A stretch of 64,000 nucleotides of DNA, taken from the NCBI RefSeq assembly GCF_027921745.1, contig NC_079239.1, forward strand, positions 2,569,501-2,633,500. The letters run 5' to 3'. The notes under the pieces were generated by a model, which saw only the letters and a program-made list of their open reading frames with translations, was not told the origin of the DNA and did not search any database. Of this stretch, positions 10,389 through 20,805 are shown one piece after another. Positions within the stretch are counted from its first letter, which is position 1, and each line of letters opens with the position of its first letter. The stretch comes from Schizosaccharomyces osmophilus (Eukaryota; Ascomycota; Schizosaccharomycetes; Schizosaccharomycetales; Schizosaccharomycetaceae). A program made the translations under genes and the position numbers.

Positions 10389-11594
10389 TTAGTGGGCTTT
10401 CTTAAACAAAAAGCTTATACTCTCACCGTTGTGAGTACGGCGAATGGCTTCAGCCAAAACACCACTGATGTCAATCAAAGCAAGCTTTGTGCTTTGTGCT
10501 AATGATTGTGGCTTGATGGGATAAGTGTTTGTCACTACGATTTGCTCGATATAGTTACAATTTTCTAAATCTCTGAGACAGTTATTTTGGAAAATACCAT
10601 GCGAGCCCATGACGATAACACGTTTCGCGCCGCAGCGTTTTACCAAATGTTCGGCAGCTATGATAAAAGTGGTAGGGTTCTCAATCATATCGTCCATCAA
10701 TAAGGTGGTTTTGCCCCGAACATCACCAACCAAGGTGATCATACGCTCGGTAAAGATAGAAGCAGACATTATTTTTTCCTCTTCTTCATCATCGCTGGGA
10801 CATCCACCCTGAGAATAGGTGTTTTCCAATTGGCAATCCTCGGAAACATTACTAGCAGGAGTACCGACAACCTCCTCATCATCCACGATGTGTCCCAATA
10901 AGTATTTGGATGTGTGAATACGTGGATGATCGGGGTGCCTATTGGTAACTCGTTGTTCTTCCATGATAGATTCATCCATAGTACGGGGGAAATGAGAGCG
11001 TCTGCTTCTATCCGTATTACACAAAGCAAATTCCAAACCTAGCGTATCTGCCATGCTGGTTACCCGCTTGGCGCCACCAGGGCTTTTCGATACCACAACT
11101 GCTTCTTGCCAGTCCTCGACATTTCTGCGGATCCATTCGGCAATGTTGGGCTCGGCATATAGGTTATCGACTGGACGAGTGAAAAACCCTTGCATTTGGG
11201 ATGCGTGCAAGTCTAAAGTGATGATATGATCAACTCCAGCTACGGTTAATAAATTCGCAACCATTCTGGCAGTGATTGCATCACGGTACTTTCTCATTTT
11301 TGACTGCTTGGAGTAAGGAAAATAAGGCATTACAGCCGTGATCCTCCTAGCAGAACCACCTTTGCAAGCGTTAATTATAATGAGCAACTCCATTAAACTG
11401 TCGTTCACAGTAGAGCTACCGCTTTGGAGGACAAAAACATCTTTGTCACGTACAGAATCATGAATCTCTACACTTGTTTCCCCATTCGAAAATCGCTTCA
11501 AGGACACCTCACAAGGCTTAATCCCTAACCGTTGTGAAATCAAGCGCAACAGTTCCGGATGCGAAGTCCCCCCAATAATTGCTGCACTCTTCAT
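10389..11594 (-). CDS. prs1: Ribose-phosphate pyrophosphokinase subunit Prs1
   Basis: Transfers pyrophosphate from ATP to ribose-5-phosphate to make PRPP for purine, pyrimidine, His and Trp synthesis. 401 residues from MKSAAIIGG; upstream in-frame sequence has only a GTG. The ATP-loop region FSNGETSVEIHDSVRDKDVFVLQS, the metal motif DLHASQMQGFF and VVSKSPGGAKR are clear. Two features mark it as the Prs1 type. First, an acidic insertion at about residues 195-275 (ends DDEEEEEK) corresponds to the non-homologous region of budding-yeast Prs1. Second, the ribose-5-phosphate/PRPP loop is degenerate, LLMDDMIENPTTF, instead of DD(M/V)xDTxGT. This subunit probably needs a second Prs partner for full activity (inference). 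Corresponds to SPAC4A8.14. Confidence 0.9.
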   Translation of the reverse strand: MKSAAIIGGTSHPELLRLISQRLGIKPCEVSLKRFSNGETSVEIHDSVRDKDVFVLQSGSSTVNDSLMELLIIINACKGGSARRITAVMPYFPYSKQSKMRKYRDAITARMVANLLTVAGVDHIITLDLHASQMQGFFTRPVDNLYAEPNIAEWIRRNVEDWQEAVVVSKSPGGAKRVTSMADTLGLEFALCNTDRSRRSHFPRTMDESIMEEQRVTNRHPDHPRIHTSKYLLGHIVDDEEVVGTPASNVSEDCQLENTYSQGGCPSDDEEEEKIMSASIFTERMITLVGDVRGKTTLLMDDMIENPTTFIIAAEHLVKRCGAKRVIVMGSHGIFQNNCLRDLENCNYIEQIVVTNTYPIKPQSLAQSTKLALIDISGVLAEAIRRTHNGESISFLFKKAH

Positions 11595-12005
11595 CCTCTC
11601 AACCTCGTTTTCGTTGTGTTCAGTCACTTTTCCGACTAATATCTCTCCTTTTTACGATTCGGGAATCGTATTCAGCAATTTCTTTCGTCTCAACTCAAGC
11701 AAACTTTTCTTCAAATTTTACCGGCCTCTTATCAGGAACGTAGAACTTTTTACGCAACTTGTTTCCGTATAATCATAAGTTGGAAGTTGGATTTAATTTA
11801 TCTTACTTTTCGGTTGCCCAAGTCTCAATAAGAGAATAATTTAGGAAACTGCAACGATCTACTTACGGTCTTATAAGGTAACATAACACAACTCTTTATT
11901 CCGATAGGTATTGGAAGTGTTTGGTGTACATTCCATACCAGAGCCTATACTATACTTGTTTAAGTTACAACAGAGTGTACGGTAAACGGCTGACTTGTCG
12001 ACGAA
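11595..12005. other. Divergent promoter region prs1 / pts1
   Basis: 411 nt shared by two divergent genes. No motif strong enough to name. Confidence 0.4.
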
Positions 12006-12821
12006 ATGAATTCAATTTTAACAAAATATACGGAAAAAGCTTCTAATGACGGAGAGGAATGTGTAGAGGATGAAAGATTTCAAAACAATTTCAACATCGT
12101 TCCAGTTCCTGAAGCTTCTCTGTTCTTGCGAAGTCTGACAGATGAAACTCAGAATCGAAGCTGCTTAATCAAAATGAACCACGGTACAACTACTCTTGCG
12201 TTTCGTTATCAACATGGTATTGTGGTATGTGTCGATTCCCGTGCCTCAGCAGGTCCTTTGGTCGCTTCACAAACTGTAAAGAAAGTCATTGAAATCAACC
12301 CATATCTTTTAGGTACATTGGCTGGTGGTGCTGCTGATTGTCAGTTTTGGCAAACCGTTTTGGGTATGGAGTGCCGTCTGCACCAACTTCGTAATAAGGA
12401 ATTGATTTCCGTCTCCGCGGCTAGCAAAATTTTAGCAAACATCATGTATTCGTACAAGGGTTACGGTCTCAGTATGGGTACAATGCTTGCAGGAACCGGA
12501 AAGGGCGGTACAGCTTTATACTATATTGACAGTGACGGTACTCGTCTTAAGGGAGACGTGCTATCTGTCGGTTCTGGTTCCACCTTTGCTTATGGTGTTC
12601 TTGACTCTGGCTACAACTGGAATTTATCAAAAGAAGATGCTTTGAACCTTGGCCGTCGATCCATTGTTGCAGCCACTCATAGAGACGCCTATTCTGGTGG
12701 TAGTTTAAATCTATACCATATTGACGAAAACGGTTGGCAATTCCATGGCAACTTTGATGTTGATAAACTCATATGGGAAGCAAAGGATACAGAAGGCTCT
12801 TTTGCTCATATTCCTCGATAA
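12006..12821 (+). CDS. pts1: 20S proteasome subunit beta5 (Pts1)
   Basis: Chymotrypsin-like catalytic subunit of the 20S core. Single exon, 271 residues. A 60-residue propeptide ends in HG and is removed to expose catalytic T61 (HG|TTTLAF). The catalytic partners are present: D77 (D17 of the mature chain, in VDSRAS) and K93 (K33). [21 protein letters not shown] and RDAYSGG fit the beta5 type. It is therefore an active subunit, not a structural beta chain. Matches SPAC4A8.13c in position. Confidence 0.95.
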   Translation: MNSILTKYTEKASNDGEECVEDERFQNNFNIVPVPEASLFLRSLTDETQNRSCLIKMNHGTTTLAFRYQHGIVVCVDSRASAGPLVASQTVKKVIEINPYLLGTLAGGAADCQFWQTVLGMECRLHQLRNKELISVSAASKILANIMYSYKGYGLSMGTMLAGTGKGGTALYYIDSDGTRLKGDVLSVGSGSTFAYGVLDSGYNWNLSKEDALNLGRRSIVAATHRDAYSGGSLNLYHIDENGWQFHGNFDVDKLIWEAKDTEGSFAHIPR

Positions 12822-13453
12822 ATGAATATTTTTTTCATATTGAAAAGCCATAGACAGGTAAAGTCTTGAAGGTTCAGATATATCCAAACTTTTTATTGGT
12901 CTTTAGTCAATGTTGATGTGAAACTTTGCGCACGGAAACAAATATCAAGCTTCAGACAGATATATTTGAACCTTGTAAAACCTCGCGAGTTCTTGATGAA
13001 CCGAAGCGATTTCGTTGTCGTTTCCTTTGATGTCCTATTTCAAGTCTATCATTTCTTTTGCTACGATTATAGATTTTCCTTATTTTTTTATTTCAATGAG
13101 ATAATGGCCATCCCATTACCCTTTAAATACTATACTATATATTTTCTCAGTGTTGAGTTATTCATTTCGACAGCAGTGACCGGAAGCAACTGCAGCCTTT
13201 TCCGTTTCACGAGACTTATAGAATAAAAAGTAGATTTTCTTTTCCCATCTGTTTCAAACAACTGTCCACTACAATAAAAAAAGTAACAGAAGAATATTGT
13301 TCATGAGAGATGGATAATGAGGTACTTTCAATATCGTTAAACAGCAATATCCAAATGGATACGTTTATTCCTCAAGGAACCTAGCTTTTATTCATACAGT
13401 ACATTCTGCCAAATTCAGGTATTACTTTTCTTTTATATTGTATTTGGTAAAGG
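12822..13453. other. Intergenic region pts1-sds22
   Basis: Tandem spacer. TATA-like CTATATATTTT sits near 13133-13143. Open frames here look random in composition. Confidence 0.4.
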
Positions 13454-14487
13454 ATGGATGTCAATTCGTACTCAGGAAGCGATCAACTCATTCATGATGA
13501 TCTCAACGTTCAACAAATAGATGCTGACGAAGATTTGCTGGAAGAATTTCCTGATGACACAGAGGTATGCGCATTTTACTAATGTCTTTTTAGTAGTATT
13601 TTGAGTGGGTAACTAACAATGGGACTGAGTAGGTGATCGACTTGGTGCAATCGCGAATCACCAGTATTAAAGCCTTGGGACTTGAAAGATTCCATCGGCT
13701 TGATAGCTTATGTCTTCGACAAAACCAAATAAGGAAAATTGAATGTTTACCGAAGAATCTCACAGAGCTAGATTTATACGACAACCTGCTTCGTCAGATC
13801 GAGAACCTAGACGAGCAAGTTCACCTAAAAAACTTGGATTTATCATTTAACAATATAAAAGTAATCGAAAATGTAAGCCACTTGAAAGAGCTAGAAAATC
13901 TGTATTTCGTTCAGAACCGAATTCGCAAAATCGAAAACTTGGAGGGATTAACAAAGCTCGAGAATTTGGAGTTAGGCGGAAACAAAATTCGCGCGATTGA
14001 AAACTTAGACACTTTGACAAACATCGACAAGCTTTGGCTTGGTAAAAATAAGATTACCAAGTTGGAAAACCTGGAAAAACTTCAGCGACTTTCTCTTTTA
14101 TCTATTCAAGCCAATAGAATCACTAGATTCGAGAATTTGAATTGCTTGTCTCATTGTCTTCGTGAATTGTACATTTCACATAATGGCCTTACTTCTTTTG
14201 AAGGCATCGAAGTCCTGGAAAACTTACAAGTTCTTGACGTCTCCAATAACTATATTAAGCATCTTTCTCACTTGAAAGGATTAAAAAATTTACAAGAGTT
14301 CTGGGCGAGTAGCAATGAATTTGATTCATTCCAGGAAATTGAGGACGAACTCAGTGGATTGGAGAAACTTGAGACCGTTTATTTTGAGGGTAATCCACTT
14401 CAAAAATCTAATCCTGCCCTATATAGAAACAAAGTTCGGCTTTGTCTACCTAACCTTCTTCAAATTGATGCTACACCTACGCGGTAA
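13454..14487 (+). CDS. sds22: Sds22, leucine-rich regulatory subunit of PP1
   Basis: Nuclear regulator of type 1 phosphatase (Dis2/Sds21), needed for mitotic exit. Exons 13454..13564 and 13633..14487 give 321 residues. The 68-nt intron has GTATGC, an ACTAAC branch and GTAG. The N-terminal 40 residues are acidic (ADEDLLEEFPDDTE), followed by about 11 consecutive 22-residue SDS22-type repeats (pattern LENLxxLExLxLxxNKIRxIENL) and a C-terminal LRR cap (FEGNPLQKSNPALYRNKVRLCLPNLLQID). Corresponds to SPAC4A8.12c. Confidence 0.95.
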
Positions 14488-15075
14488 TATACTACTTCCT
14501 TTGTTATTTTCTAAGTCTTCGTTTTCATTCCTTTCTCTGCAACAATCGCTGCCACTACAACAAAAGATTAGCTTTTCCTTTTGTTCATCGTTTAAATTCC
14601 ATATATTATGATCATATAAAAACCATTGTCTTGATGTTTCTATGAAGTTATACCAATACACAGTGGAATCTTGATACAATAAAACATGTTATTGATCAAC
14701 TTTTTTGTAACCAATTATTGGCTAAACTAAATGATTTGGCCACCAGGTTCATAGAAAAAAATTGAATTAAAGTCTACACCAGCAGATTTTCTTTTGAGAT
14801 GCCGATGTAAAATAAAAGCAAATAAACAACTTTTAAAGATTCTGTACAATTTAAAAAATATTAAACAATGATCAATCTTTTTGTAAATTTTTATATTTAC
14901 GGGTTTCATAAAATATCGTGTTAAATAATTCTTATCATGATATCTCGTTACTTGAGATGTTACTTGATGCCTTTTAATTCCCACGCGGACGCGTGTTGAA
15001 CTTGGATTTCTCCAGTACCAACAACCAATACTCGGTTGCCCCTTCTCCTTCCTAGAACCATACATTTAATTTAGA
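14488..15075. other. Intergenic region sds22-fas2 (fas2 promoter)
   Basis: 3' flank of sds22 and promoter of fas2. It contains a CSL-type site (14978-14985), an ACGCGT box (14989-14994) and a CCAAT box (15025-15029) within 100 bp of the ATG. Confidence 0.5.
14978..14994 (-). promoter_or_regulatory. CSL-type site and ACGCGT box upstream of fas2
   Basis: TTCCCACG is CGTGGGAA on the minus strand, the Cbf11/CSL response element. ACGCGT, an MBF core, follows five bases later. They stand about 80-100 nt upstream of the fas2 ATG. Cbf11 is known to activate lipid-synthesis genes in S. pombe; use at this site is inferred. Confidence 0.5.
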
Positions 15076-18000
15076 ATGAGACCTGAAGTTGAGCAAGAGC
15101 TTGCTCATACCCTATTGCTCGAGCTTCTGGCTTACCAGTTTGCATCTCCTGTAAGATGGATTGAAACTCAAGATGTTATCCTCTCCCCTCCCGTATCAGC
15201 AGAGCGTCTAGTCGAAATTGGCCCTAGCCCTACTCTTTCTGGTATGGCTAGACGTACTTTGAAGCTGAAGTACGAAAATATGGATGCTGCTTTGAGTATT
15301 AATCGTGAAGTCTTGTGTTATGCAAAGGACGGTCGCGAAATCTACTATAACTTTGAAGATGAGATGCCTGATGAGCCTGCTCCTGCTAAGCCTGCCGAAA
15401 CTGGAGCTGCCCCGGCTGCCGCTTCTGCTCCCGCTCCAGCTGCTGCTCCTGCTCCGGCCGCTGCTCCAGCTGCTGCTTCTGGCCCAGCTGCGGAGTTACC
15501 TGATGAACCTCCTAAAGCTGTCGAAGTTCTTCATTCCCTTGTTGCACAAAAACTCAAGAAGAGCATTGAAGAGATTTCTTTGCAAAAATCTATTAAAGAT
15601 CTTGTTGGTGGTAAGTCTACCCTTCAAAACGAGATCTTGGGTGATTTGCAAAAGGAGTTTGGTGCTACCCCAGAAAAACCAGAAGAAGTTCCTTTGGACG
15701 AGCTTGCTGGCGTCTTACAAATGTCTTTTAGCGGCTCCCTTGGAAAGCAATCAAGCTCTTTGATTTCCCGTATGGTTTCTTCAAAGATGCCCGGTGGTTT
15801 TAATAATTCCGCTGTTCGTGGTTACTTGAGCTCTCGCTTCGGCCTCGGTACTGGGCGTACTGAGTCGGTTCTTTTGCTAGGTTTGACCATGGAACCTGCT
15901 TCTCGTCTACCATCAGAGGCAGACGCCAAAGCCTGGCTTGACTCTGTGTCCCAAAAATACGCCTCTCGTGCTGGTGTTACCCTCTCTGCTCCCAGCACCG
16001 AGGGTTCTTCTTCCGGTGGTTCGTCCGCTGTTATCGATGAAGAAACTTTCAAGAAGCTTACAAAGGGCAATACTATGCTTGTTACCCAACAACTAGAGTT
16101 ATTCGCTCGCTATCTTAACAAAGACTTGCGTGCTGGTGACAAAGCTAATGTTGCCGAGAGAGCTGTTTCTGACGCCTTGCGTGCTCAGTTAGATCTCTGG
16201 AATCTTGAACACGGTGAATTTTATGCTTCTGGTATTGCTCCCATCTTTTCTTCTTTGAAGGCTCGTGTTTATGATTCTGACTGGAACTGGGCTCGTCAGG
16301 ATGCTCTTAAAATGTTCTTCGATATTATTTTTGGTCGTCTTAAACATGTTGATACCGAAATTGTCGCTCGTTGTATTTCTATTATGAACCGTTCTAATCC
16401 TCTTTTACTTGAATTTATGCAATACCATATCGATCATTGCCCCTCTCAAAATGGCGAAACTTATCAACTCGCCAAAACTTTGGGCCAACAACTCATTGAT
16501 AATTGCAAAGGTGTACTTGAGTCTCCACCTGTATATAAGAATGTTAATCACCCTATGGCTCCCTCAACCACTATTTGTGAGCGTGGCTATTTGAACTATG
16601 AAGAAGTACCCAGAGCCGGTGTTCGTAAGCTTACCCATTATGTTACCGAGATGGCCAAGGGTGGAAAATTACCAGCTGAATCTAAGAATACTGCTAAGGT
16701 CCAAAATGACTTGGCTCATATTTACCGCATTATCAAGGATCAAAATAAGATGTCTCGTTCCTCCAAGTTACAAATCAAGCAACTCTATGGTCAGGTTCTT
16801 CATGCACTTAACCTTCCTTTACCTTCTTCTGATGAAGCTACTCCAGTAAAGGAAACTATTCCTTTCTTACATCTTAAGAGAAAGTCTAGTGATGCCTTTG
16901 AATTCAGCAAAAGTTTCACCGGTGTTTATCTGGACGTCTTGGAAAATGGTGCCAGAAATGGTATTACTTACCAAGGAAAGTATGCTCTTGTCACCGGAGC
17001 TGGTGCTGGTTCTATTGGTGCCCAACTCGTTGAAGGTCTTATTGCAGGTGGTGCTAAGGTCGTTGTTACCACTTCTCGTTTCTCTCGTAAGGTCACTGAG
17101 TTTTATCAATCCATGTTTACTCGTCATGGAAGTCGCGGTTCCGCTTTAATTGTTGTTCCATTCAACCAAGCATCGAAGCAAGATGTCGAAGCTCTCGTCG
17201 ATTATATTTTCGACGAAAAGAACGGTCTTGGATGGAATTTAGATTTCATTGTTCCTTTTGCTGCCGTCCCCGAAAATGGTCGCGAAATTGACAACATTGA
17301 CTCTCGTTCTGAATTTTCTCACCGCATCATGCTTACCAATATCCTTAGATTACTAGGTGCCGTTAAGCAACAAAAGGAATCTCGTGGTATGGACACTCGT
17401 CCCGCCCAAGTTATCCTTCCCCTTTCTCCTAATCACGGTACATTTGGCAATGACGGTCTTTATTCCGAGTCTAAGCTTGGTTTGGAGACTCTCTTCAACC
17501 GTTGGTCTTCTGAGTCTTGGGGCAACTACTTGACCATTTGTGGTGCCGTCATAGGCTGGACTCGTGGTACTGGTCTGATGGCTCCTAATAATATTGTCTC
17601 TCAAGGCATTGAGAAATACGGTGTTCGCACCTTCTCTCAAACTGAAATGGCCTTCAATATTTTGGGTTTGATGTCTCAAAAGATTGTCGACCTTTGTCAA
17701 ACCGAGCCTGTTTATGCCAATCTTAACGGTGGTCTTGAACTCCTTCCTGATCTCAAGAATCTTAGTACCCGTCTCCGTGGCGAACTTTTGGAAACTGCTG
17801 AAGTCCGCCGCGCTGTAGCTGCTGAAGCTTCTTTCGATCATAAAATCACCAACGGTCCTGGTTCTGACAGAATATACCAGAAAACCACTGTTCAACCCAG
17901 AGCTAACCTGAAGTTTGAATTCCCCAAGCTCAAGTCATATGAAGCTCTTTCTCATCTCTCTGATCTCCGTAATATGGTTGATTTAGAAAACGTTGCCGTA

Positions 18001-20601
18001 GTAACTGGCTTTTCTGAGGTTGGACCATGGGGTAACTCTCGCACTAGATGGGATATGGAATGTTATGGTGAATTTTCTTTAGAAGGTTGCATAGAAATCG
18101 CATGGATTATGGGTCTCATCAAAAATTTCAACGGTGTTGGTAAGAACGGTAAACCTTATTCTGGCTGGATTGATGCAAAGACTGGCGAGCCTGTCGACGA
18201 TAAAGATGTTAAAGGCAAGTACGAAAAGTACATCTTGGAGCATTGTGGTATTCGTATTATTGAGCCTGAACTCTTTAAAGGATATAACCCTGATAAGAAG
18301 GAATTACTCCAGGAAGTCGTTATTGATCACGACCTCGAACCATTTGAGGCATCCAAGGAAGCTGCCCATGAGTTCAAGCTTCGTCACAATGATAATGTTG
18401 AAATTTTTGAAATTCCTGACTCCAGTGAATGGTCCGTTCGCTTCAAACGTGGTACTACCATGTTGGTTCCTAAAGCCCTTCGTTTTGATAGATTCGTAGC
18501 TGGGCAAATCCCATTGGGTTGGGATCCTAAACGTTTTGGTATTCCTGACGACATCATCTCACAAGTCGACCCCACCACTTTATATGTTTTGGTTTCTACT
18601 GTTGAGGCTCTGATTTCTTCTGGTATCACCGATCCTTATGAATGTTATAAATATATTCATGTCTCTGAACTTGGTAATACTATCGGCTCTGGTATTGGTG
18701 GTATGTCCGCTTTACGTGGAATGTACAAAGATCGTTGGACAGATAAGCCAGTTCAAAAGGACATTTTGCAGGAATCTTTCATTAACACTGCTAATGCTTG
18801 GATTAACATGCTTCTCCTTTCTGCTTCTGGCCCTATTAAAACTCCCGTTGGTGCTTGTGCCACCGCCGTTGAGTCCGTTGATGCAGCTGTTGATTTGATT
18901 TCTTCTGGTAAGGCTCGTATCTGTATTAGCGGTGGTTTCGATGACTTCTCTGAGGAAGGATCGTACGAATTTGCTAATATGGGTGCAACCGTTAATGCTG
19001 CCGAAGAAACTAAGCGTGGACGTACTCCTCAAGAAATGTCTAGACCCGCTACCACTACCCGTAATGGTTTTATGGAATCTCAAGGTGCTGGTGTTCAAAT
19101 TGTCATGCAAGCCAAACTCGCTATTGATATGGGTGTTCCCATTCATGGTATAGTCGGGCTTGTTAATACTGCTATGGACAAGCAAGGTCGCTCAATTCCT
19201 GCTCCTGGTAAGGGTATCTTGACTGGTGCTCGTGAGGTTGCCTCTAAGGTTCCTTTGCCTCTCCTTGACATTAAATTCCGTGCTCGTCAACTTCAACGTC
19301 GTCGTCAACAAATTGGTGACTGGGCTGAACGTGAATATCTTTATCTAGATGAGGAGCTTGAAGCTATGAAAGTTCAAGATCCTGAATTGGAAATCAGCGT
19401 TTATCGCACCGAGCGCATTAACGTTATCGGGGAAGAAGTTGCTCGCCAAGAGAAGGAAGCTCTTAATACTTTCGGTAATGAGTTTTACAAGCGTGATCCT
19501 ACTATTTCTCCTCTTCGCGGTGCTTTGGCTGTTTGGGGTCTTACCATTGATGACTTGGGTGTCGCTTCGTTCCATGGTACATCTACTGTTGCCAACGAAA
19601 AGAATGAATGTGATGTTATAAACAGTCAATTAACACATCTTGGTCGCTCAAAGGGTAACGCAATTTACGGTGTTTTCCAAAAATACCTCACTGGCCACAG
19701 CAAGGGTGGTGCTGGTGCCTGGATGCTTAACGGTGTTTTGCAAATTCTCAACAGTGGTTATGTTCCTGGTAACCATAATGCTGATAACATTGACCAATAC
19801 TTGTCTAAGTTCGACCGTGTTATGTTCCCTAGTGAAGGTATTCAAACGGATGGAATTAAGGCTGCTTCCGTCTGCGCTTTCGGTTTCGGACAAGTTGGTG
19901 GTCAGGTCATTGCTATTCACCCTGATTACCTTTTTGCCACTTTAGACAAGTCAGCTTATGAGAGTTACATTGCTAAAACTTTGGACCGTTATAAGGCTTC
20001 GTATCGCTATACTCACGATGCCTTGGTTTATAACAACCTTGTTCGTGCCAAGACTGCCCCTCCTTATACCGCTGATCAAGAACATGATGTTTATCTTAAC
20101 CCTCTTGCACGCGTTGTCAAGGGTAAGGATGGATTATATTCTTTCCCTACTTCTCTTCCTGCCGAAGCTAAAGTCTCCAAATCCAATGAAACAACCAAGG
20201 CTATTGAAGCTTTGGCTAGTAACATGACGAAACCAAACCAGAATGTTGGTGTCGATGTGGAGCTCATTTCTTCGATAAACGTGGAAAATGAAACCTTCCT
20301 TGAAAGAAATTTCACCGATGCTGAGCGTTCTTATTGTGAAGCTGCTGCCAACCCTCAATCTAGCTTCGCTGGCCGTTGGTCGGCTAAAGAGGCTATCTTC
20401 AAGTCTCTTGGTGTCGCTAGCAAGGGTGCAGGATGTGCATTGAACGAGATTGAAATTGTTGTCTCCTCAACTGGAGCTCCTGAGGTTGTTTTACACGGAG
20501 AAGCTGCCTCTGCTGCTTCCACTGCTGGTGTCAAGAGTGTTTCTGTTAGTATTTCTCATGATGATGTCCAAAGCGTCAGTGTCGCTATTGCTCAAAAGTA
20601 A
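15076..20601 (+). CDS. fas2: Fatty acid synthase alpha subunit
   Basis: Alpha chain of the cytosolic alpha6-beta6 fungal FAS. Single exon, 1841 residues, full length for the family. Domains in order: the short C-terminal piece of malonyl/palmitoyl transferase (1-95); an Ala/Pro-rich linker (about 105-140); acyl carrier protein with phosphopantetheine Ser181 (GGKS); ketoreductase (NADPH loop [10 protein letters not shown] at 639-648, Tyr796 in YSESK); ketosynthase (C1261 in GACATA, H1500 in FHGTST, H1541 in GHSKGG); and C-terminal phosphopantetheine transferase ([21 protein letters not shown]). All catalytic residues are present. Codon usage is strongly biased, fitting high expression. S. pombe lsd1/fas2 (SPAC4A8.11c) is the orthologue. 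Confidence 0.97.
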   Translation: MRPEVEQELAHTLLLELLAYQFASPVRWIETQDVILSPPVSAERLVEIGPSPTLSGMARRTLKLKYENMDAALSINREVLCYAKDGREIYYNFEDEMPDEPAPAKPAETGAAPAAASAPAPAAAPAPAAAPAAASGPAAELPDEPPKAVEVLHSLVAQKLKKSIEEISLQKSIKDLVGGKSTLQNEILGDLQKEFGATPEKPEEVPLDELAGVLQMSFSGSLGKQSSSLISRMVSSKMPGGFNNSAVRGYLSSRFGLGTGRTESVLLLGLTMEPASRLPSEADAKAWLDSVSQKYASRAGVTLSAPSTEGSSSGGSSAVIDEETFKKLTKGNTMLVTQQLELFARYLNKDLRAGDKANVAERAVSDALRAQLDLWNLEHGEFYASGIAPIFSSLKARVYDSDWNWARQDALKMFFDIIFGRLKHVDTEIVARCISIMNRSNPLLLEFMQYHIDHCPSQNGETYQLAKTLGQQLIDNCKGVLESPPVYKNVNHPMAPSTTICERGYLNYEEVPRAGVRKLTHYVTEMAKGGKLPAESKNTAKVQNDLAHIYRIIKDQNKMSRSSKLQIKQLYGQVLHALNLPLPSSDEATPVKETIPFLHLKRKSSDAFEFSKSFTGVYLDVLENGARNGITYQGKYALVTGAGAGSIGAQLVEGLIAGGAKVVVTTSRFSRKVTEFYQSMFTRHGSRGSALIVVPFNQASKQDVEALVDYIFDEKNGLGWNLDFIVPFAAVPENGREIDNIDSRSEFSHRIMLTNILRLLGAVKQQKESRGMDTRPAQVILPLSPNHGTFGNDGLYSESKLGLETLFNRWSSESWGNYLTICGAVIGWTRGTGLMAPNNIVSQGIEKYGVRTFSQTEMAFNILGLMSQKIVDLCQTEPVYANLNGGLELLPDLKNLSTRLRGELLETAEVRRAVAAEASFDHKITNGPGSDRIYQKTTVQPRANLKFEFPKLKSYEALSHLSDLRNMVDLENVAVVTGFSEVGPWGNSRTRWDMECYGEFSLEGCIEIAWIMGLIKNFNGVGKNGKPYSGWIDAKTGEPVDDKDVKGKYEKYILEHCGIRIIEPELFKGYNPDKKELLQEVVIDHDLEPFEASKEAAHEFKLRHNDNVEIFEIPDSSEWSVRFKRGTTMLVPKALRFDRFVAGQIPLGWDPKRFGIPDDIISQVDPTTLYVLVSTVEALISSGITDPYECYKYIHVSELGNTIGSGIGGMSALRGMYKDRWTDKPVQKDILQESFINTANAWINMLLLSASGPIKTPVGACATAVESVDAAVDLISSGKARICISGGFDDFSEEGSYEFANMGATVNAAEETKRGRTPQEMSRPATTTRNGFMESQGAGVQIVMQAKLAIDMGVPIHGIVGLVNTAMDKQGRSIPAPGKGILTGAREVASKVPLPLLDIKFRARQLQRRRQQIGDWAEREYLYLDEELEAMKVQDPELEISVYRTERINVIGEEVARQEKEALNTFGNEFYKRDPTISPLRGALAVWGLTIDDLGVASFHGTSTVANEKNECDVINSQLTHLGRSKGNAIYGVFQKYLTGHSKGGAGAWMLNGVLQILNSGYVPGNHNADNIDQYLSKFDRVMFPSEGIQTDGIKAASVCAFGFGQVGGQVIAIHPDYLFATLDKSAYESYIAKTLDRYKASYRYTHDALVYNNLVRAKTAPPYTADQEHDVYLNPLARVVKGKDGLYSFPTSLPAEAKVSKSNETTKAIEALASNMTKPNQNVGVDVELISSINVENETFLERNFTDAERSYCEAAANPQSSFAGRWSAKEAIFKSLGVASKGAGCALNEIEIVVSSTGAPEVVLHGEAASAASTAGVKSVSVSISHDDVQSVSVAIAQK

Positions 20602-20805
20602 TTTGCCTACGATAATATACCCGCGCATCATTTAATGCTCTATCTATCTTGAATTTAGGCATGCTCTTTTTGTCATTATATATCTAATTTAGAGCACATA
20701 CTATGTAGTCAATGTAATATAATACCCGTTTACACATTATAAACAAATTAAGTTGGTAAGTACTAAGTAATCTAAACGTAGCGGAATTAACAATAAATAA
20801 TTATC

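Noticed and set aside
12918-13226. 102-codon plus-strand frame between pts1 and sds22
   Set aside because: AT-driven composition (Phe, Tyr, Leu) typical of noncoding DNA in this genome.
14727-15065. 112-codon minus-strand frame in the fas2 promoter
   Set aside because: No recognisable features and crosses conserved promoter motifs.
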